Assembly: GCF_010015445.1 (NCBI RefSeq)
Contig: NC_053116.1
Span: 10,192,085-10,256,084 of the forward strand
Direction of reading: 5' to 3'
Source of the DNA: Perca fluviatilis
Taxonomy: Eukaryota > Chordata > Actinopteri > Perciformes > Percidae
DNA: 64,000 nt
Shown: positions 1 to 14,339 of the stretch, in pieces
Position numbering within the stretch: the stretch's first letter is position 1
How the letters are laid out: each line of letters begins with the position of its first letter
Notes under the pieces: generated by a model
Seen by the model: the letters and a program-made list of their open reading frames with translations, nothing else
Database searches by the model: none
Told to the model about the DNA's origin: nothing
Translations under genes and position numbers: made by a program

Positions 1-3000
1 CATTGGTTATGCCTTTTTTAAGACGTTTCTCACAGATTGTCCTGCAGCTGCATCAGTGGGTTTATTAGCCGAGTGGGCGAATCGAGTCCCATGAGGAATT
101 CTTCTCACACTGCCTCTGACAGGCTTCGGCTGTCACAGAGATGTGACCAGAATGGGAATGCAGGAGCGTGGGTTTATTATACTGTGTGAATGAGTGTGGG
201 CGTGTGTTTGCATGTGCTACCACATGCCAGCGTGTGTTTTGCGGACACATTTATTTTTGTATTTGTACGTTTTAAAGGGCCAAACCAGTGGTTTTGGCTG
301 TTTGTCTGTAAATGGTGTACTGTACAAAACCCTACCAAAGCCATTTTATATACAACTAGAAAATGCTTGTAAATGCTGAAAAGCTAAATTGCTAAAGCTA
401 AACATCACCCACTCCAAGAGTCATGCAATATACACTCCATTATAAGCACAGAAAAAGCCTGAATGAAACCCTAAACTTAAACAGTGTTAACACAAAAACT
501 GTAAAAGATTTCATGAAGCTAAATCATTTTCTAATCGCTAAAGGTTTTGTGAACAGTTTAAAGCAGAGATATTCAACAAGGGGTCCGTGACCCCTAGTTG
601 GTCCTCAGAGTTAGTGCAGGGGGCCGCCAAATTTTTTTAAAATTATGTTGAAAGTTTCTTAAAAAAAAAAAGTATATATAGATGTATGTCTGAAAAGATA
701 CATTAAAACGAATCTAACATTTTAATAGCAAAGATAAATTGGCCTATTTGTGAAAGAAAAACTCGTTTATTTACACATTAAATAATAGCTTAAGGATTCA
801 CCGCCATTCATTTCATCCATAGTCTGTCTTAGTATGCAATCACACTGCGAGCAATGGCTCCCATAATTTTGTGCATGTTATCTGAACATACTGTAACTCA
901 ACATACTGTTGTGAGCAAGCAAGCGCCAGTTAGGAAATATTAAAGTACAGAAGCTGTGGTTAATATGGAAAAGTGAACGCCACATTAGTTACCACACCAT
1001 TATCTCAGTATCAGTGTTATGATACTAAAAAAATCAGATGATGAAACAATGAACGTAGTTTTATTCCACCAAGTCAGATGAGAGAAAAAAATAGAAAATG
1101 GACCCAGACATTTTTTTGAATAATTTATGATACATTTGTTCTTGTGGTCTTACAGATAAAAGCTGTGGAGAGTTGGGGAGCTTAGAATGAAACAAAGAAC
1201 CATGGGAATCTGATTGACTGTTAATGGCCAGTGACTGTGAAATTAAATAAACTTGCTTGCAGTACAACTGGGCATGTGGAGGAGCCAGCATTTGTTTGGC
1301 TGTGGGTAACAGCAGGTCTCCAGCTGCAAGATTTAACAACTGCTGATGGAAGAAAAGATCTTGGCTTTAATTTTACAATGTACCAGTCTTTTCCCAGAAT
1401 GTTCTGCTTCTGTCCCAAGGCTTATCAATTGTTCCCGAACCAAAATGCATTTTTCCTTTGGTCCCACTAAACAACAGCTGGCCAAACTTAAGGCCCATCC
1501 TCAAGCTTCTGTATAGCATCATCTGTCACTCATTATCCATGGGTTCTGTCGTTCTTTTTTTCTAGAGCTACCACTATTTCATCCTGCAAGGCAAACATTG
1601 TGCATTGTGAGCAGAGTAATACATAAGAAAACAGTGGAATTCCTTTTGGTTGGAATGTGTGTGCCTGTCTGTGTGTCACACGTGTGTACAGTATTGTTGT
1701 GTATGTGCATGTACATGTGCGTACCAAGCATCTACCTGGTTGCCTGGAAATTGCAACAAGTTACTAGAGCAAGGGGATTGTCTAAGAGGTGTCCTCTGGG
1801 TTGGGTGGAGTTCAAAGAATTACAGTCAGTCAAGACCTTTATCTTGAGGGAGAGATAACTTTAACACACTAGACATGCCTCAACTCCTGGACAGAGTTTA
1901 AAGGTCGCAGCAGCTTTTTGAACTAGAATGCAGTAGCATAGTGAGAAAGCACATTTGCTGTATATGTAGTCCAGCAGACGAGGCCAGATTGACATTCTCA
2001 ATCAAGTGGAGCTCAACATGTTAGCTTTAACATCAGGTGCAAATATGGACTCGGACTCACCCAGCCAAGGCTGCTTTGTAAGTTTGTGGTGGTTTTTGCC
2101 CAGATGGCATCCAGCGTGTCCAGATGATACCCCATCCCAAGGGAGTGGGAAGCAGGAGATGATCACACCAATGGTTGGCTGGTCGGCATCACTGAAAAGA
2201 ATTTGGTTAGTCAGCGGTTTCCTTTGTGAAAATGGCCCAGGATTGTTGTTGTAAGGGTGTTCAGTCAGGGGAGAGAGGATTTGGGGGGATAGATCTAGTT
2301 ATTTATTAGCTGGAGCCATTTAAATGGGAAACCCACCATGACAGAGATGGGTGGAAATGGGAACTGGCGGGCCATGCCAACTGGAAATGCCAGGGGTGGC
2401 ATCCTGCCAGTGTCGTATCCAAGCTTATAGCCAGAGTCTGGGCAGTCTGGATGCTGAGATGGTGAGAGCAGCGATAATAAACCCACACTGTGCTCCACTT
2501 GGGCTGGCACAGTGGACGTTATCAAGACGATCAGATATGAGAGCGGCTGGCCAAGCTTTTAGTCTCCTCATTGAGAGTGTGTATGGGTCTATCAGGTGCA
2601 CTGCAAGAGGAGGCCACTCTGTCTTTTTATTCATGTGACTTGTCAAGGATTGCCTTTGGATAATGTGATAGAAATGTATTCATATATAATCTTTTTGATA
2701 ATAATACTTTAGTACTATTACCATAAATAACAATACTTTTCTACTTGTAGGAATGCATTTGTTATTAATTGGTTTGGCTGTGGCTCTAGTTATGGCACTG
2801 TAAGTATGTCTGTGTCCCCATTTTGGTCCAGAGTGAAGTATCTCAACAACTACTGGACAGATAAAAAATGTTGTACAGATATTCATGGTCCCCAGAGGAA
2901 GAACCCTAAAGACTTTGGTGATCCCTTGACTTTTCCTAGTGACACCATGAAGTTTTTTGGTGAAATGTCTCGACAACTATTGGATGGTACATACATTGAT

Positions 3001-4483
3001 GTTCCCCTCAGGATGAATAACTTTGGTGATCAGATCTATATATATATATATTTTTTTTTTTCAAATTCTTACAATACATTACCTGTAACACTAAAGACAT
3101 TCCCATCAGCCTCAGCTGTACTTTGTGTTTAGTGCTAATTAGCAAATGTTATGTTTACATGCCAAACTAAGATGTTGAACATGGGAAACCTAACACCTGC
3201 TAAACATCAGCATGTTAAAATTGTCACAAATGTAGCATGTTAGCATTTTAACATTAGCATTTAGCTCAAAGCACTGCTGTGACTAAGTAAAGCCTCACAG
3301 AGATGCTAGTATGGCTGTAGACTTTTGCTTTGTTTAACAAAAGTAGGGCCGGTCTTCGCTGAATGCGGATAGGGAAAAAGTCAATCGAACTACCGTAAAT
3401 AACCGACTGCTCGTGCCAATGGCTGTATAAGAGGTCATTTGACAATGTGGATTGTAACATTAACAAAAAGCTCTCTTGAACACTTCCCTGCTAGTGTGCC
3501 TTTGGTTGAGCTACAAGTGTCTAAGGTTGCAGGCCCCTGGTCTAAAAATAGTTGTGCAAGAACATTGCCTAATTAAAACGGTTTAAAATTTTGATTTGAG
3601 TCAGAAACTGGCCGATCAAAGATACGTATTGAGGTTTGATTTGCTGCCCAAGCACCATGTACGCGTAGAGTTGTTGAATTAAATTCTACCCAACTGTGGC
3701 TGGAGGCCAGGCACTCCGTTCCCATTCCTCAGTTACACCCCTGCTAGTTCCATTGATATAACATGCTTAATGATATGATGATCACAGATTTGGAAGTGAC
3801 TTGTCCTCTGAGGTGCGGCATTTATTTGAAGTGTTTACTGCTCCTGGAGGCAACCTCATGTTTCCGTGATAAACTCCTTCCTAATTCCTGAGCAGGGAAC
3901 CAGTTGTGTGTTTTTTTATTTACCCAAGGGGGGTGGACTTAAAAGCAAACTTTGACAGATTTATGTCATTCAGTCATTCTGATCTCAACCTCCGCTGCTT
4001 TCCCTGGCTTTCACAGTTTTGTGGTGTGTGTGCGTGTGTGTGCAGATTTATTATTTTGCACATTATTTGGGCATGTATGTTTGGAAGTAGAGGCGTGTGT
4101 GATTGTCTGCTTGTACTTGTGCGTGTATTTATATGTGGGTCATTGCAGTCAGCTGTGAATACATGTAGCTGTAACTTCCACCATTCAAATTACATAGCAA
4201 CAGCAAATAGTCATGATTTCTTTGGTCATTTGTGCTGTGGAAGAAACTCAAATCCCTGAAGGAGCTCTGTTCGTTACGGTGCCATGAACTTTTGTTTGCA
4301 TGCGACCTCTTGAAAGGCCTCTAAGAGATAATAAATGGTCAAAGTAAACACATCACAATGCCCAACGTTTCCTGTGTCCGCTTTTGTTTTCCCTCCACCC
4401 TTCCAGGGTCCATGTATAGCACTGGGTGTAACCTTTCTCCGCGGAGACTTCAACCCCTTTAAATCTCTCTGTGTTTGCTGCAG
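1..4483. other. intron upstream of exon 1; repeats, no coding exon seen
   Basis: No exon of the perlecan signal peptide type is recognisable here. The stretch holds a fragment of a repeat end near 570-640 (related to the element at 55179-55669), a dispersed repeat at about 2800-3330, a short (TA)n/T run near 3033-3062 and TG-rich DNA near 4020-4140. It is presumably intron 1. Confidence 0.6.
2800..3330. repeat. dispersed percomorph-type interspersed repeat
   Basis: The segment has phrases I recognise from very common percomorph repeats: a 'ggtccccagagga' block followed by 'tttggtgatc', then 'gctaaacatcagcatgtta', and 'gatgctagtatggctgtaga'. A second, partial copy of the first block lies at about 43905-44010. 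The family was not identified. Confidence 0.6.
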
Positions 4484-4613
4484 GTGACTCAGGCCTCCAA
4501 GGTGTGGGGAGAGGTCCCTCTCCCAGAAGACTTGGAGGGGGAGAAAGATGTCCAGGCATCTCCGAGCTTACTGGACGACGACGAGGACTTTGCTGCTGAT
4601 GAAGCTTCAGGAG
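4484..4613 (+). CDS. hspg2: hspg2 exon 1 of window: acidic N-terminus of domain I
   Basis: 130 nt, phase 0 to 1, preceded by ttgctgcag and followed by gtgggc. It encodes 43 residues containing PLPED (compare LSLPED just after the human signal peptide) and an acidic LLDDDEDF cluster, ending in EASG. The first base of the next exon completes an Asp codon, giving Ser-Gly-Asp, a classic heparan sulfate attachment site. It corresponds to the exon after the signal peptide exon. Confidence 0.9.
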
Positions 4614-5774
4614 GTGGGCTTAATAGAGTCTGGGAGACCACAAACCACAGCAACAGCTGCCCTTAATTCATGGGGGATGTTATTCAATATGCATTCCTTA
4701 GATTGTTAACCAATCCCAAAACTGAAAACGAGGGAATTTTGCTCAGAGATACATAATGAACAACATTGCATCATGACTTTGCATAAACCTACACGCCACT
4801 TTCCTAAAGCCAAATGGCTTGTTATCTGTACGCATTTTGAGCTATCCACGTGTATGTCTACGCTATATACAGCAGATGTAAACATACACACACATGTGGC
4901 GTCGCCAAAAAAAAAAAAAAGGGTTTTAGAAAAGGGCATTGGGAAAGGCTTTAGTAACACAAAAACACGAAAAAAAGAAAAGAAAACGTCACATGCTTAG
5001 GAAAACAATAAACAATTGGGTTTAGGAAAGAAACATTAGGGAAGGCTTTAAAAAAAAAAACGGCACTTGCGGGACCAGTCCCGGCTCTCCTGGGTGAAAG
5101 TCCTGTGTTTTACCCATCCACCAACCCAACCAACCTCAGCGGACTTACGTCATTTCATACTACTCGCTACGGCGAAAATTCACATGTAATGTAGGTCAAT
5201 GGCGGCCGAACAGTGTTGGTAAACGCGCTAAAAAGCGATTTATGCGTCTTGAGAACACGCCAAAATGGCATCCGAATTGGCGTGTCATACATACGCCACT
5301 TTATGAGCTCAGTCTGGTAATGAAATGCATATTTTGATGATTTCATCCTACATATGAACACTAATGTGAAGCATGCACGCTTTTCAGGAAGAATCTACAG
5401 CAGATTTCATGTTCTAATTGTTACATAATTAGGATTGGACATCAAAAACCGGTTCCAACTTGGAAAGGTTTTTATTTTTTTATTATTGGAATCGTTTGGA
5501 AAATTTGGTTTCGAATCCGATCATCAGTTCCAAATTTAACATACGGAAGTTTGGGTTTCCGTAGCGACCACCGTACTTCCAAGCGCTTGTTGTGTTGCAG
5601 CCACGGAGCACAGTGCGTGGCGCTCTAAAGTGTGGCTTTGTTACGCTGAAAAAGCCTGGTGAAAACAATGCCCAACCCTATACATTAGTGAATTAAGCAG
5701 CATGGTTTTCTTTCTGGCCTAGTATCTGTGCATTGACCATATTCCCTATAAACTTCTGTTTTCTGTCTCCAAAG
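4614..5774. other. intron 1 of window; A-rich DNA and one hAT-like element
   Basis: No coding exon is seen. A-rich low-complexity DNA at 4905-5065 is followed by a segment (about 5060-5160) resembling 15040-15130, so both belong to one dispersed repeat family. A hAT-like element occupies 5430-5680. Confidence 0.5.
5430..5680. mobile_element. short non-autonomous hAT-like element
   Basis: The left end taggattggacatc and the right end gatgcccaaccc-type terminus (acaatgcccaaccctA) are imperfect inverted repeats. The flanks are tacataat and tacattag, an imperfect 8-bp duplication. It resembles the element at 41769-42090. No coding capacity. Confidence 0.55.
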
Positions 5775-5834
5775 ATCTGCCCAGTGGAGAGGATGATGGA
5801 AGCACACCATGGCCTCCAGTCTCCGAGAGAACAA
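5775..5834 (+). CDS. hspg2: hspg2 exon 2: glycosaminoglycan attachment segment of domain I
   Basis: 60 nt, phase 1 to 1, acceptor ccaaag, donor gtaagg. With the preceding G it reads DLPSGEDDGSTPWPPVSERT. SGED in an acidic context is a second predicted heparan sulfate site, matching the role of the human repeated SGD cluster. Because it is phase-symmetric it can be skipped without a frameshift, which would remove one chain-attachment site. Confidence 0.85.
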
Positions 5835-5938
5835 GTAAGGGACCAGAAAATCGAGTGAACAGTTTTCCTTGTGGCAAATTTTGTTGCTGTGCGGTAGATC
5901 ACTCAGCCCTCTAAAGCTCCCGCATCTGTGACTCTAAC

Positions 5939-5941
<3 letters not shown>

Positions 5942-6003
<62 letters not shown>
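5942..6003. repeat. (TG)n microsatellite
   Basis: About 62 bp of uninterrupted TG dinucleotides roughly 110 bp downstream of exon 2. All open frames across it are artefacts. Confidence 0.97.
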
Positions 6004-6006
<3 letters not shown>

Positions 6007-7772
6007 ACGTGTTTGTACACGATGTCTGTCTGTGCCTGAATGATGATGCTCCCACATCCTGCTACACCCTCTCCTCCCTCCTCGCCAGCTTGCCAGAGTG
6101 TGGTCATAACACCCACTTTCAGCTTTGTCTTCTTTAAGACATAAACATCCTCTGTCCTCTTTCATTCTTTTAACCAGAGGCAGAGGTGACAGCACCATAA
6201 GATACATGAAAGCACCATGAACAATAAAAGCTGTAGCAGAGCACCCCTGTTTTGCATTCCATTCACTCCTGCATGTTTCCCAGCCCCCTTTATTTTTTTA
6301 AAGACTTTGAAACTATTTATATGCAGGTACCGCACCAAATCGCATCGCACAGTAGTGGGGGGGGGGGATTTAGATTGCGTATTAAACTTTGCATCAAATT
6401 TCATGATGGGTCTAATTCTTTAATCACGCCTGTGGTTTACTGCTGCTTGATACGCTTCTGTTCTTGGTCCATTTTTCATGTTTTTAACGTCTCTACTTTT
6501 TATTATGACCGCAACACAACTTAAGAGTTACTGTCAATTGACTATTTCACTGAATATGTATGCATACTACTTGGCCTTAGCCACCAAGGATACCTTCTTT
6601 CACAGTTCCTTTTATTGAATTTTACAATGTACATAAATTAAAAAGACAAAAACTACAACAGCATCCCATCCCCGCAACGAACATACCCTACCCCCCTGCT
6701 GTCCCTTTATGTATTTAAATGGCTCTGGTTAATAGAGGAATGTACAACGTGGTATACACATACTGTATATCAAAAAGCACACAATGCAAGAACATAAATC
6801 AAGGCACCTACTATTGCAAAACTGAAATTAAGCAGAAGCAGCACGTCCAGACCTAGAAGGTTAAGAGTTATATCAGGCGTGTATAACAGGTCCAACATGG
6901 TCATTTCAGCGTTAATTCCTGTACTAGCGAGGAGGGTTGATCAAAAAAAAGTCAAGAAAGATCTGCACGCTTCAACAAATTTCTTTTCAGACCCCCGTAG
7001 CGTATATCTGATTTTCTCAAGCAGCCACCAAGAATAACTTAGCAGTATCAACTTATTTTATTTTGACAGACCAATGCTGATTCTTAACTATATCTGCTTT
7101 TAGCTGCCGTGGCTCACTTGACAACATATTCAACAAAGTTCTACCTCCATTTGATGCATCTATCTAGACTATGGATTTTCTGCATATGAGCAATTTTGGG
7201 AAGTCTTAACATATACCCCACCCCTGCAGTATATTCCTTTACCAAGGCAGATACATGTTATATCCAGACAGGTCAGAATATTTTCTTATTAAAGACAAGG
7301 GCCTGGTACAGTAATAGCTGCTGTTTCTTAGTTTGTCCTCGGTGCCAGACGCTGGCACTCGACAGGTTGGCGGAGCTGATTACATCATGGCAGAATAATT
7401 GTTTTGGTAGCAGTGTTGCAAGCTGACATCATAGCTCAAGACACATAGCATGTGCCTTGCCCACAGAAATAGCACGGCTGTGAGGCCCCTCGCTGAATTT
7501 GGTTAGTTAAAGGTGTCAGAGGAGCTTTTAACACATGTGAGATTAATGTGTATGGAGCATGTGATTGTGACCGATTAGGCTAGTCAGGTCTACCCGAAAG
7601 TGGAGTCATTTTTTAGCAGCGCATTGATGAAGAAAATGTTGAGTTAATATCGAGAACGATTGATTGATTAAGGTGTACTTGTAAGACAGTGTATCTTTTC
7701 TTGAAAACACAGCTTTGCAGATCATTTCAGTAGGTGAAAGTTTTATTTCAACCTCCTGTATCAAAGTTGACG

Positions 7773-7913
<141 letters not shown>

Positions 7914-10222
7914 GTCCGTTCCGTCCGTCCGTCCTGGTGGGTCCTCTAACCTTCTGAGTCACATACAAACGTACAAAAAGAATATGAAAGTCTAACAATA
8001 CAAATCCTGTTTGGGCTATGTCGACAGCATAAGATGGGAAAATATTTCCTGTTAATGTGCTTACATTTTGTTGTGCAACATGCGCCTACAAACTTTCCCC
8101 ATTACTTTGGTTTATTGCTCGTGTTTCCATAAATGTCCCTGGCATTTGTAACCACGTAAAGGTCAATATTGGTTTAATGTGGCAAATAAATAGGAGGCTG
8201 AGATTATGCAGTACTTTCTTTTAATATATTATCTTATCTCAAAGGTGGCGAGACATTTGCATTGTGCTCAGTATGATCATGGTGCTATGATTGGTGGAGG
8301 CCGGCTTTGTCCATATATAGATCTTAGCCCCACAACAATGGGAAGGAAATTCGGTTTCCTGTGCTGAATGCTGAATACTTTTGTATGAGTGTCTCTGTCC
8401 TGTTGGCTGTCCAGACTATTCACACAAGCCTCTGCCTTCCTTCCCCCTCCACTACTTTAAAGTGGTTTAGGTGCCACAGTGTCCCCCATTATGCCTTATA
8501 TCCTGTTTTGCTACTATTCACCGTTGGTTAAGGAATTCCCATTTCCTACTGTCTTAGTCTTGTGCATTGGAGCTGCGTAATCAACATTTGGAACCTAAAC
8601 TGTTGTTGATATAAAGCTATTTTAAACCTCTTTTGTCCATTGTTGTTCTTTATCCCCCCCACAAATCATAGTCTGCAATCTTCTCCAGAGAGATAGAGGT
8701 TGGGTCCCATGTCCTCCCAACCTCTCGTCCTGACCTACACACTCAGATCCCCAAAGAGATTCCTGGGAGACAAAATAAGATTATCTCATCTGTGAGAGCC
8801 TTTGCTCGCTCCACAGGCTCCATTACAGACATTCCCGTTGCACCAAGGATATTGGCCACTTTGTTTAGAAACCAAAAGACACAAAGGCTACCATGTCCAC
8901 TTAGTAATGGGGATGGTGGTTGGTTGAGGGTCTGCTGGGGTTAAATTCTCTCCCAGTGCTAATTTTGGATGAAAAGCTTAAGAATTCATATCTCTACAAA
9001 AGTGGTTCTGGAAGAGGGTGCTACGGCTGTACACAATATGTAGAAAAACAAACGCTGTTAAATATACACTTATTCTCCAGGTAACATTATGATGCAACAC
9101 CCTTTCCTTAGTTCAGTCTTCAACATGTCTCCGTCGTCTCACCGAACCTGCCGGCCAAAAGAGCTGAAGCTTTATAATGGTACATTTTTCATTTTACAGA
9201 AATCATTAATCATTGTGTATTTGGTCAGAACCCGAGCTAGACTAAATGTTTAAATTGTACACATAAGTTGCATCGGGGTGGGATAAAATATCGGCAATAC
9301 ATCTTTGTCCTTCTTCGTGCGATACGAGAATCAATACGCTGGCGCCAAATATCGATTTTTATAATAAATAAAATATCGCGCTCTGAATAAATTCCCCTGC
9401 TCCTAGTGTCGCTACTTAATGGCTCCGCGTTGTGGCGCTCGACACATGAATGAGGGAAACTCGAACATAAGTTAACTAGCCCATAGTTGCTCTATATTTC
9501 TGTCATTTTAATTTACAGACCGAAAACGGCACAATTCTGCAGCACAAGTTTTTCAAACAGTTTGGATTTGCAATGAATGAAGAGAGAAAACCTTCTCTTA
9601 ACCTTTATTTTTTTTATAATACAGTCATTATGTATTCATAGTTAGACCAATATCGTAATGTATCATTATGGGATTGTCTAGCAATATATTGATTATCGCA
9701 GAATTGCTGTATCGGGATATTATCAGTATCGTAAGCCATGTTGCCGTAAAAAAGAATATTAATTGTATTTTTATAGTCACATAAAGCATGTGTATATAGT
9801 TATCTGTGCTCTGTGATACGTTGGTTTGAGATTAAACATGTAGCTTGGAGTTTGTCAGTTGTCAGATTCAAGGGAAGTGTGAGCAGAGAGATGTGTTCTG
9901 TCTTTAGTCTGCAGGGATGTTTAGCGTACACTTGAGGGTCAGGCTGTCCTTGATCCACTGGCTCACAGACAGGTGATTGCATCTCTGTGTAGCCTCAGCT
10001 GGTTTTGTATCAGTTGCTAGTGGGTGCTTGCTGAAAAAACACAATCTAGGTTTCATATTCGTCCGTTATCTCTAGAGGAGAACAGATGTTGCAGCAGAAG
10101 TGGACAATACATCAGGGTAATGTCACTTTGGCCTGGGCAAAGGACAGGCCGCGGCCAGGCCACCCACTCAGTTATTCTGCCTTTTGCATGGGTAGTTTGT
10201 CAGATGTGCGTCTCAGTGACAT

Positions 10223-10338
<116 letters not shown>

Positions 10339-10681
10339 TGTCCCATACTGGGAGAATCCTGGGTAGTTACACAGGGGGACTGGTGCTGGCAGCTGCAGCT
10401 ATTTTGGTGAGGTCTTTGTTGTTGCAGTGCCGGGGGCCCTCAAGGTGGCCACGCACTGAGCGATGAGTACAGCAGAAACCAGTGTTGTAGTCAAGACCAC
10501 CTAAACCGAGACCAAGTCATCACCATGACCTGAGTGTATCGAGACCATGGCAAGACAAAGGCAGGGCGATACAGAGTCAAGACCAATACCAGACCAGTGC
10601 GAGTCTCACACTGCATGCCACGATAACATTTGGGAAATGATAACCATAGGCACTCCTCATATTGATCATCCACATTCCTAG

Positions 10682-11121
10682 TAGGGATGCACGGAATATT
10701 CGGCCACCGAAAATTTTTGGTTTTCGGCAGTCAGTACCCGATCCGTTCCACCTGCAAAGCGTCTCCTAAGCAAAGAGGTTGAGACGGACCACGGAGTGAA
10801 AACAATGAAAAGTACGCTCTTAGAGTCGGTTAGCACACGTTTCAGTGAGATCTATTTGGATCCTCTGCACTTCATCGCGACTGTACTTGATCCGCGTTAT
10901 AAAGACCATTACTTGGATGCAGAAATAAAGCAGGGCGCACGAGAAATGATCCAGGCCGCGATGGATGCGGAGAACCCGCGTGGAGACGGAGCGCGCACGG
11001 AGCAGCGCCCAGCGCAGGAGATCAGAGCGCAGAAAAAATGACTCGTCTCTCTGCACCAGATGAGGGGCATGCACCCTCGTTGTCTGATATGTTCAGTGAA
11101 ATCCTGCAACAAAGTGCCTCA

Positions 11122-11158
<37 letters not shown>

Positions 11159-11423
11159 GGTAAGCTATTCTGTTCTTAGGCTACTATATACTGTATGTGA
11201 CTATCAGATTGTAGCCATATTTCTGCTAGATATTTTTTTAATTAAACTTTAATATTAATTTATACAATTGCAATGCCTTGATTTTAGTAAAGTTAGTACA
11301 CAGTCATAGCCATAAATGTAATGGTACTAATAATTGGCATAATTTATTTCGGTTTTTCGGTCTTGGTTTCCTCTTTTTCGGTTTTCGGTTTCGGCCAAGA
11401 ATTTTCATTTCGGTCCATCCCTA
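10682..11423. mobile_element. hAT-type DNA transposon, deleted, with 8-bp TSD attcctag
   Basis: Perfect 8-bp direct repeats attcctag lie at 10674-10681 and 11424-11431. The termini are tagggatgcacgg and ccatccctA, imperfect inverted repeats. The inside carries a transposase remnant at about 10796-11041 and an (AAT)n tract at 11120-11158. The 742-bp length and broken frame show it is non-autonomous. Confidence 0.85.
10796..11041 (+). pseudogene. hAT transposase remnant (C-terminal part)
   Basis: An 81-codon open frame inside the hAT element contains LDPLHFIATVLDPRYKDHY. The block resembles the region ahead of the hAT dimerisation domain in ZBED-like transposases, where LDPRYK is typical. The downstream part is basic and low-complexity, and no dimerisation domain follows. 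It is a fragment without a catalytic core. Confidence 0.7.
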
Positions 11424-13069
11424 ATTCCTAGCCTTGGGAAACCCTGACAAACTTCCGTCAAATTGGAGATTTGCTCTGCAAGTCAGTCTGGCCAAGAGCC
11501 CATTCGAGCCCATTTCCATTTTTTCCAAATCGAGGCACCAATCACAACCGTTAAGGCGGGCTTTACACGATGACGATAGCGCAACAACAGCAAGCAGCTT
11601 CTTGTTTACATTCAACATGGAGGTCACCTGAAGCGCAGCAACCCGTTGATGCCGCTGCCGCTACTACGTCACCCGGATCGTTGGTCTTGATTGGTTGAAG
11701 GGCTATCCAATTGCGCCCAGAGGCATTTGAGCAGGCGTCCGTTGGTGACGCCCCTTTGGAAATGAGCTGCGAATGAACCTTGCCCGGACCCACTCTGTTA
11801 CAACTGAGAAGGGTCTGGTGTCAACCACGCTACCACATTCCCATAAATACAAATTTTGATTATTCTTCAATCTCCTCTTTATATTTTGTATAGTGTATCA
11901 TGAGAAATGCCTTGAAAAACAAATCAAAAGGCAATTGTAGTCTAGACCAGTCTTGAAAAAAAGTCCAGATAAAGAGTCCTCTTTATCTAAGACCGAGACA
12001 AGACTGCGGTCGATTCCAATACAGAGACCTTTTAAAAAGTGTTCTTGAGAGCGATGTTGAGTACTGCAACACTGGCAGAAACTTCTCACGTTCTAATCAG
12101 ACAGCTGACTCTCTTTTGTGGGAAAGACAGACAAAACACGAGGGCTGTGTTGTTGATGGTTGGTATGGGCTTGAGCCTTATTACTGCACCTTGCCCCATG
12201 ATACCACGCTCTGTTGTACCAATAACAAAATGCGTTGCCTTGGAGAACTCGCCTGCAACGCTCCTCTTTAGGAAAGAGATGTTGAGGTTGAGTTCATTGA
12301 AATAGAGCGTGTGCGACTGTTTGAATTATATCTTTTTTTCCCCCCTCAAGGACAGGCTTGTAACGGATACATCGGTTTGTTTTGATGGCCTTCACTATAA
12401 TCTTTGCTGCAAGCAGAAGAGAACCGCTCAAGTTGGAGAAAGGAAAATGGTTTGTTGTGTCACAAAACAAATACTGAATTAGAACTTGTGGTTATATTGG
12501 CAGGGTATTCAGTTGTCCCGTAGTTTTCCCAGATCTGAGAGTTTATTTGGACACAGCTCCACAGTCTTAAGAGCAGCTTCCTGTTTGAACACTAGAGAAT
12601 TTTCATATCAAATAATGACTCTCCTGGGATTTGTCACACTGTTAACTTGTTTTCTTCTGTAAGCTGATACATTTAGTACATGCGCTCGCTTACTTTCTCT
12701 CCCGATTGGTAGGAGGGTTATCTTTGCAGAGTTCCTGTCTGTTCATGCTCTTATACAGTGACTGCTTTGTTTCAGTCTGTGATCATCAGCACATAAAAGA
12801 GCAGTGCGTAATAATTAAGCTGTTCACTCTGACAAGGATCACAACATATCTGCAGCCTTTGAAGTAGCGGATATTTCATTAGCTTTAATTAGTCTGGGTC
12901 GCTATTCTCGGGGTTGTGAGACCTTAGATGGTTTGGGTAGGGCAAGTTTTCTGTCAGCTGTTTCCTGGTTGGACTTTGTAGACTATGAATGGTTTCCCAT
13001 GCTGTAGTTTGCAGCATTCAGTTCACCTGACTGTAACACCAGGCGACCGCAGTTACAGTCTGTCTAAAA

Positions 13070-13074
<5 letters not shown>

Positions 13075-13136
<62 letters not shown>
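13075..13136. repeat. (CT)n microsatellite
   Basis: About 62 bp of CT dinucleotides, intronic. Confidence 0.97.
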
Positions 13137-13142
<6 letters not shown>

Positions 13143-13719
13143 AAGACATGCCCCCGCTACAGTAATGATGTATCAGGAGACATGTGTTTTTTATATGTGC
13201 AGCTGTAAAACAGCTGGATCCAGCACACCCACTTGATTATGAAGGAGCTGTTGTTTACTGCTGTCTGTCGACGTTTAAGGAGGCGACATACAGAATCTGT
13301 ATCGGAGCAGTGTCAGCACAGTACTAGTGTAAAGTATAAAAAAAATAAAAATAAACATTTAGTCAAATCTGTATTTATGGACAAGATAACATAGGCGTAT
13401 ATAGTGAACAGATACTCAAAAAAATTTGGCACAAGGGTCCCTCTCTCAAAACCCATCTTTGTTTCAGAGCGCCCGTGAGAGAGGCCTCCTCAGCTGACAT
13501 TTCAGAGCATGCCCCACGGTGTAACTGCATCCAAAGCAGTGGAAGAATGAATGAGTCACCACAAAACAGAACATTGTCATTGTTGCCCGTGCCAGTGCAG
13601 AGGGCTTAACTTTTTGGTAAAAAAAATAAAAAAACGGTTATAATGGTGCTCTGTTCTTTACATTTAGGAGGGAAACAGGATGCAGCTCCTCCCTCCTTCT
13701 CTGCCAAAGCTCCAGGGTG

Positions 13720-13742
13720 TGTGTGTGTGTGTGTGTGTGTGT
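13720..13742. repeat. short (GT)n tract
   Basis: About 23 bp of GT dinucleotides. Confidence 0.9.
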
Positions 13743-14339
13743 CTGACGGCAGACATGTGAAGAGCGGCGCATGGAAGTGTGTGTTTGGTTGGTAGGATAT
13801 CCTCATCCTCACCCACCCACCCACTCATTTCAAAAGAGATGCCGTCTGATCTTTTCTCCTTGACGCTGTCATGCGAGCAGACTTCCTTGTGTGTTTCCAG
13901 ACAGACGGTGGCTGAACACATTAGTCAGCAAAAACCACAGGGTCCATTGTCTCACTGAGCATGACTGTCCTCAACATGCGGATGGTAATGATTAGTGGGA
14001 CAGTCGATAGCAAGAAATGGATTCTGACATTACTAGCTTCTAATACAATTGTGACGACAACTTTATTTTCTCTTCCTGCTGATGTCTTGGCTGTTTCATT
14101 TTATAAATTTTTTTCCAATGCATTTTCACGAACCCGTTCGTACGATATAGTACGAAAATGTATGCATACCAATTCGGACGATATACTACGAAATCGGGCA
14201 ACAGCCAGCTGGTCAGAGCTACTGAGCTCTGTTGTATCAGAGGCAGTTGGTAGTTGAGTTTAGCCGACAATAGGTGACTGTGAGCCGGCTACAGGCGCCG
14301 CCAGATGCCGGTCTTTTCAGGGGCCATGGCAGTTGAGTT

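Larger units (their letters stand above)
10481..12035. repeat. dispersed repeat rich in 'tcaagacc/gagacc', split by a hAT element
   Basis: Both flanks of the hAT element at 10682-11423 carry degenerate repeats of the type gtcaagaccacc and ccgagacaagactgcgg (10485-10600 and 11940-12030). The same theme (gacttgactt) recurs at 26765-27260. Boundaries are approximate. Confidence 0.45.
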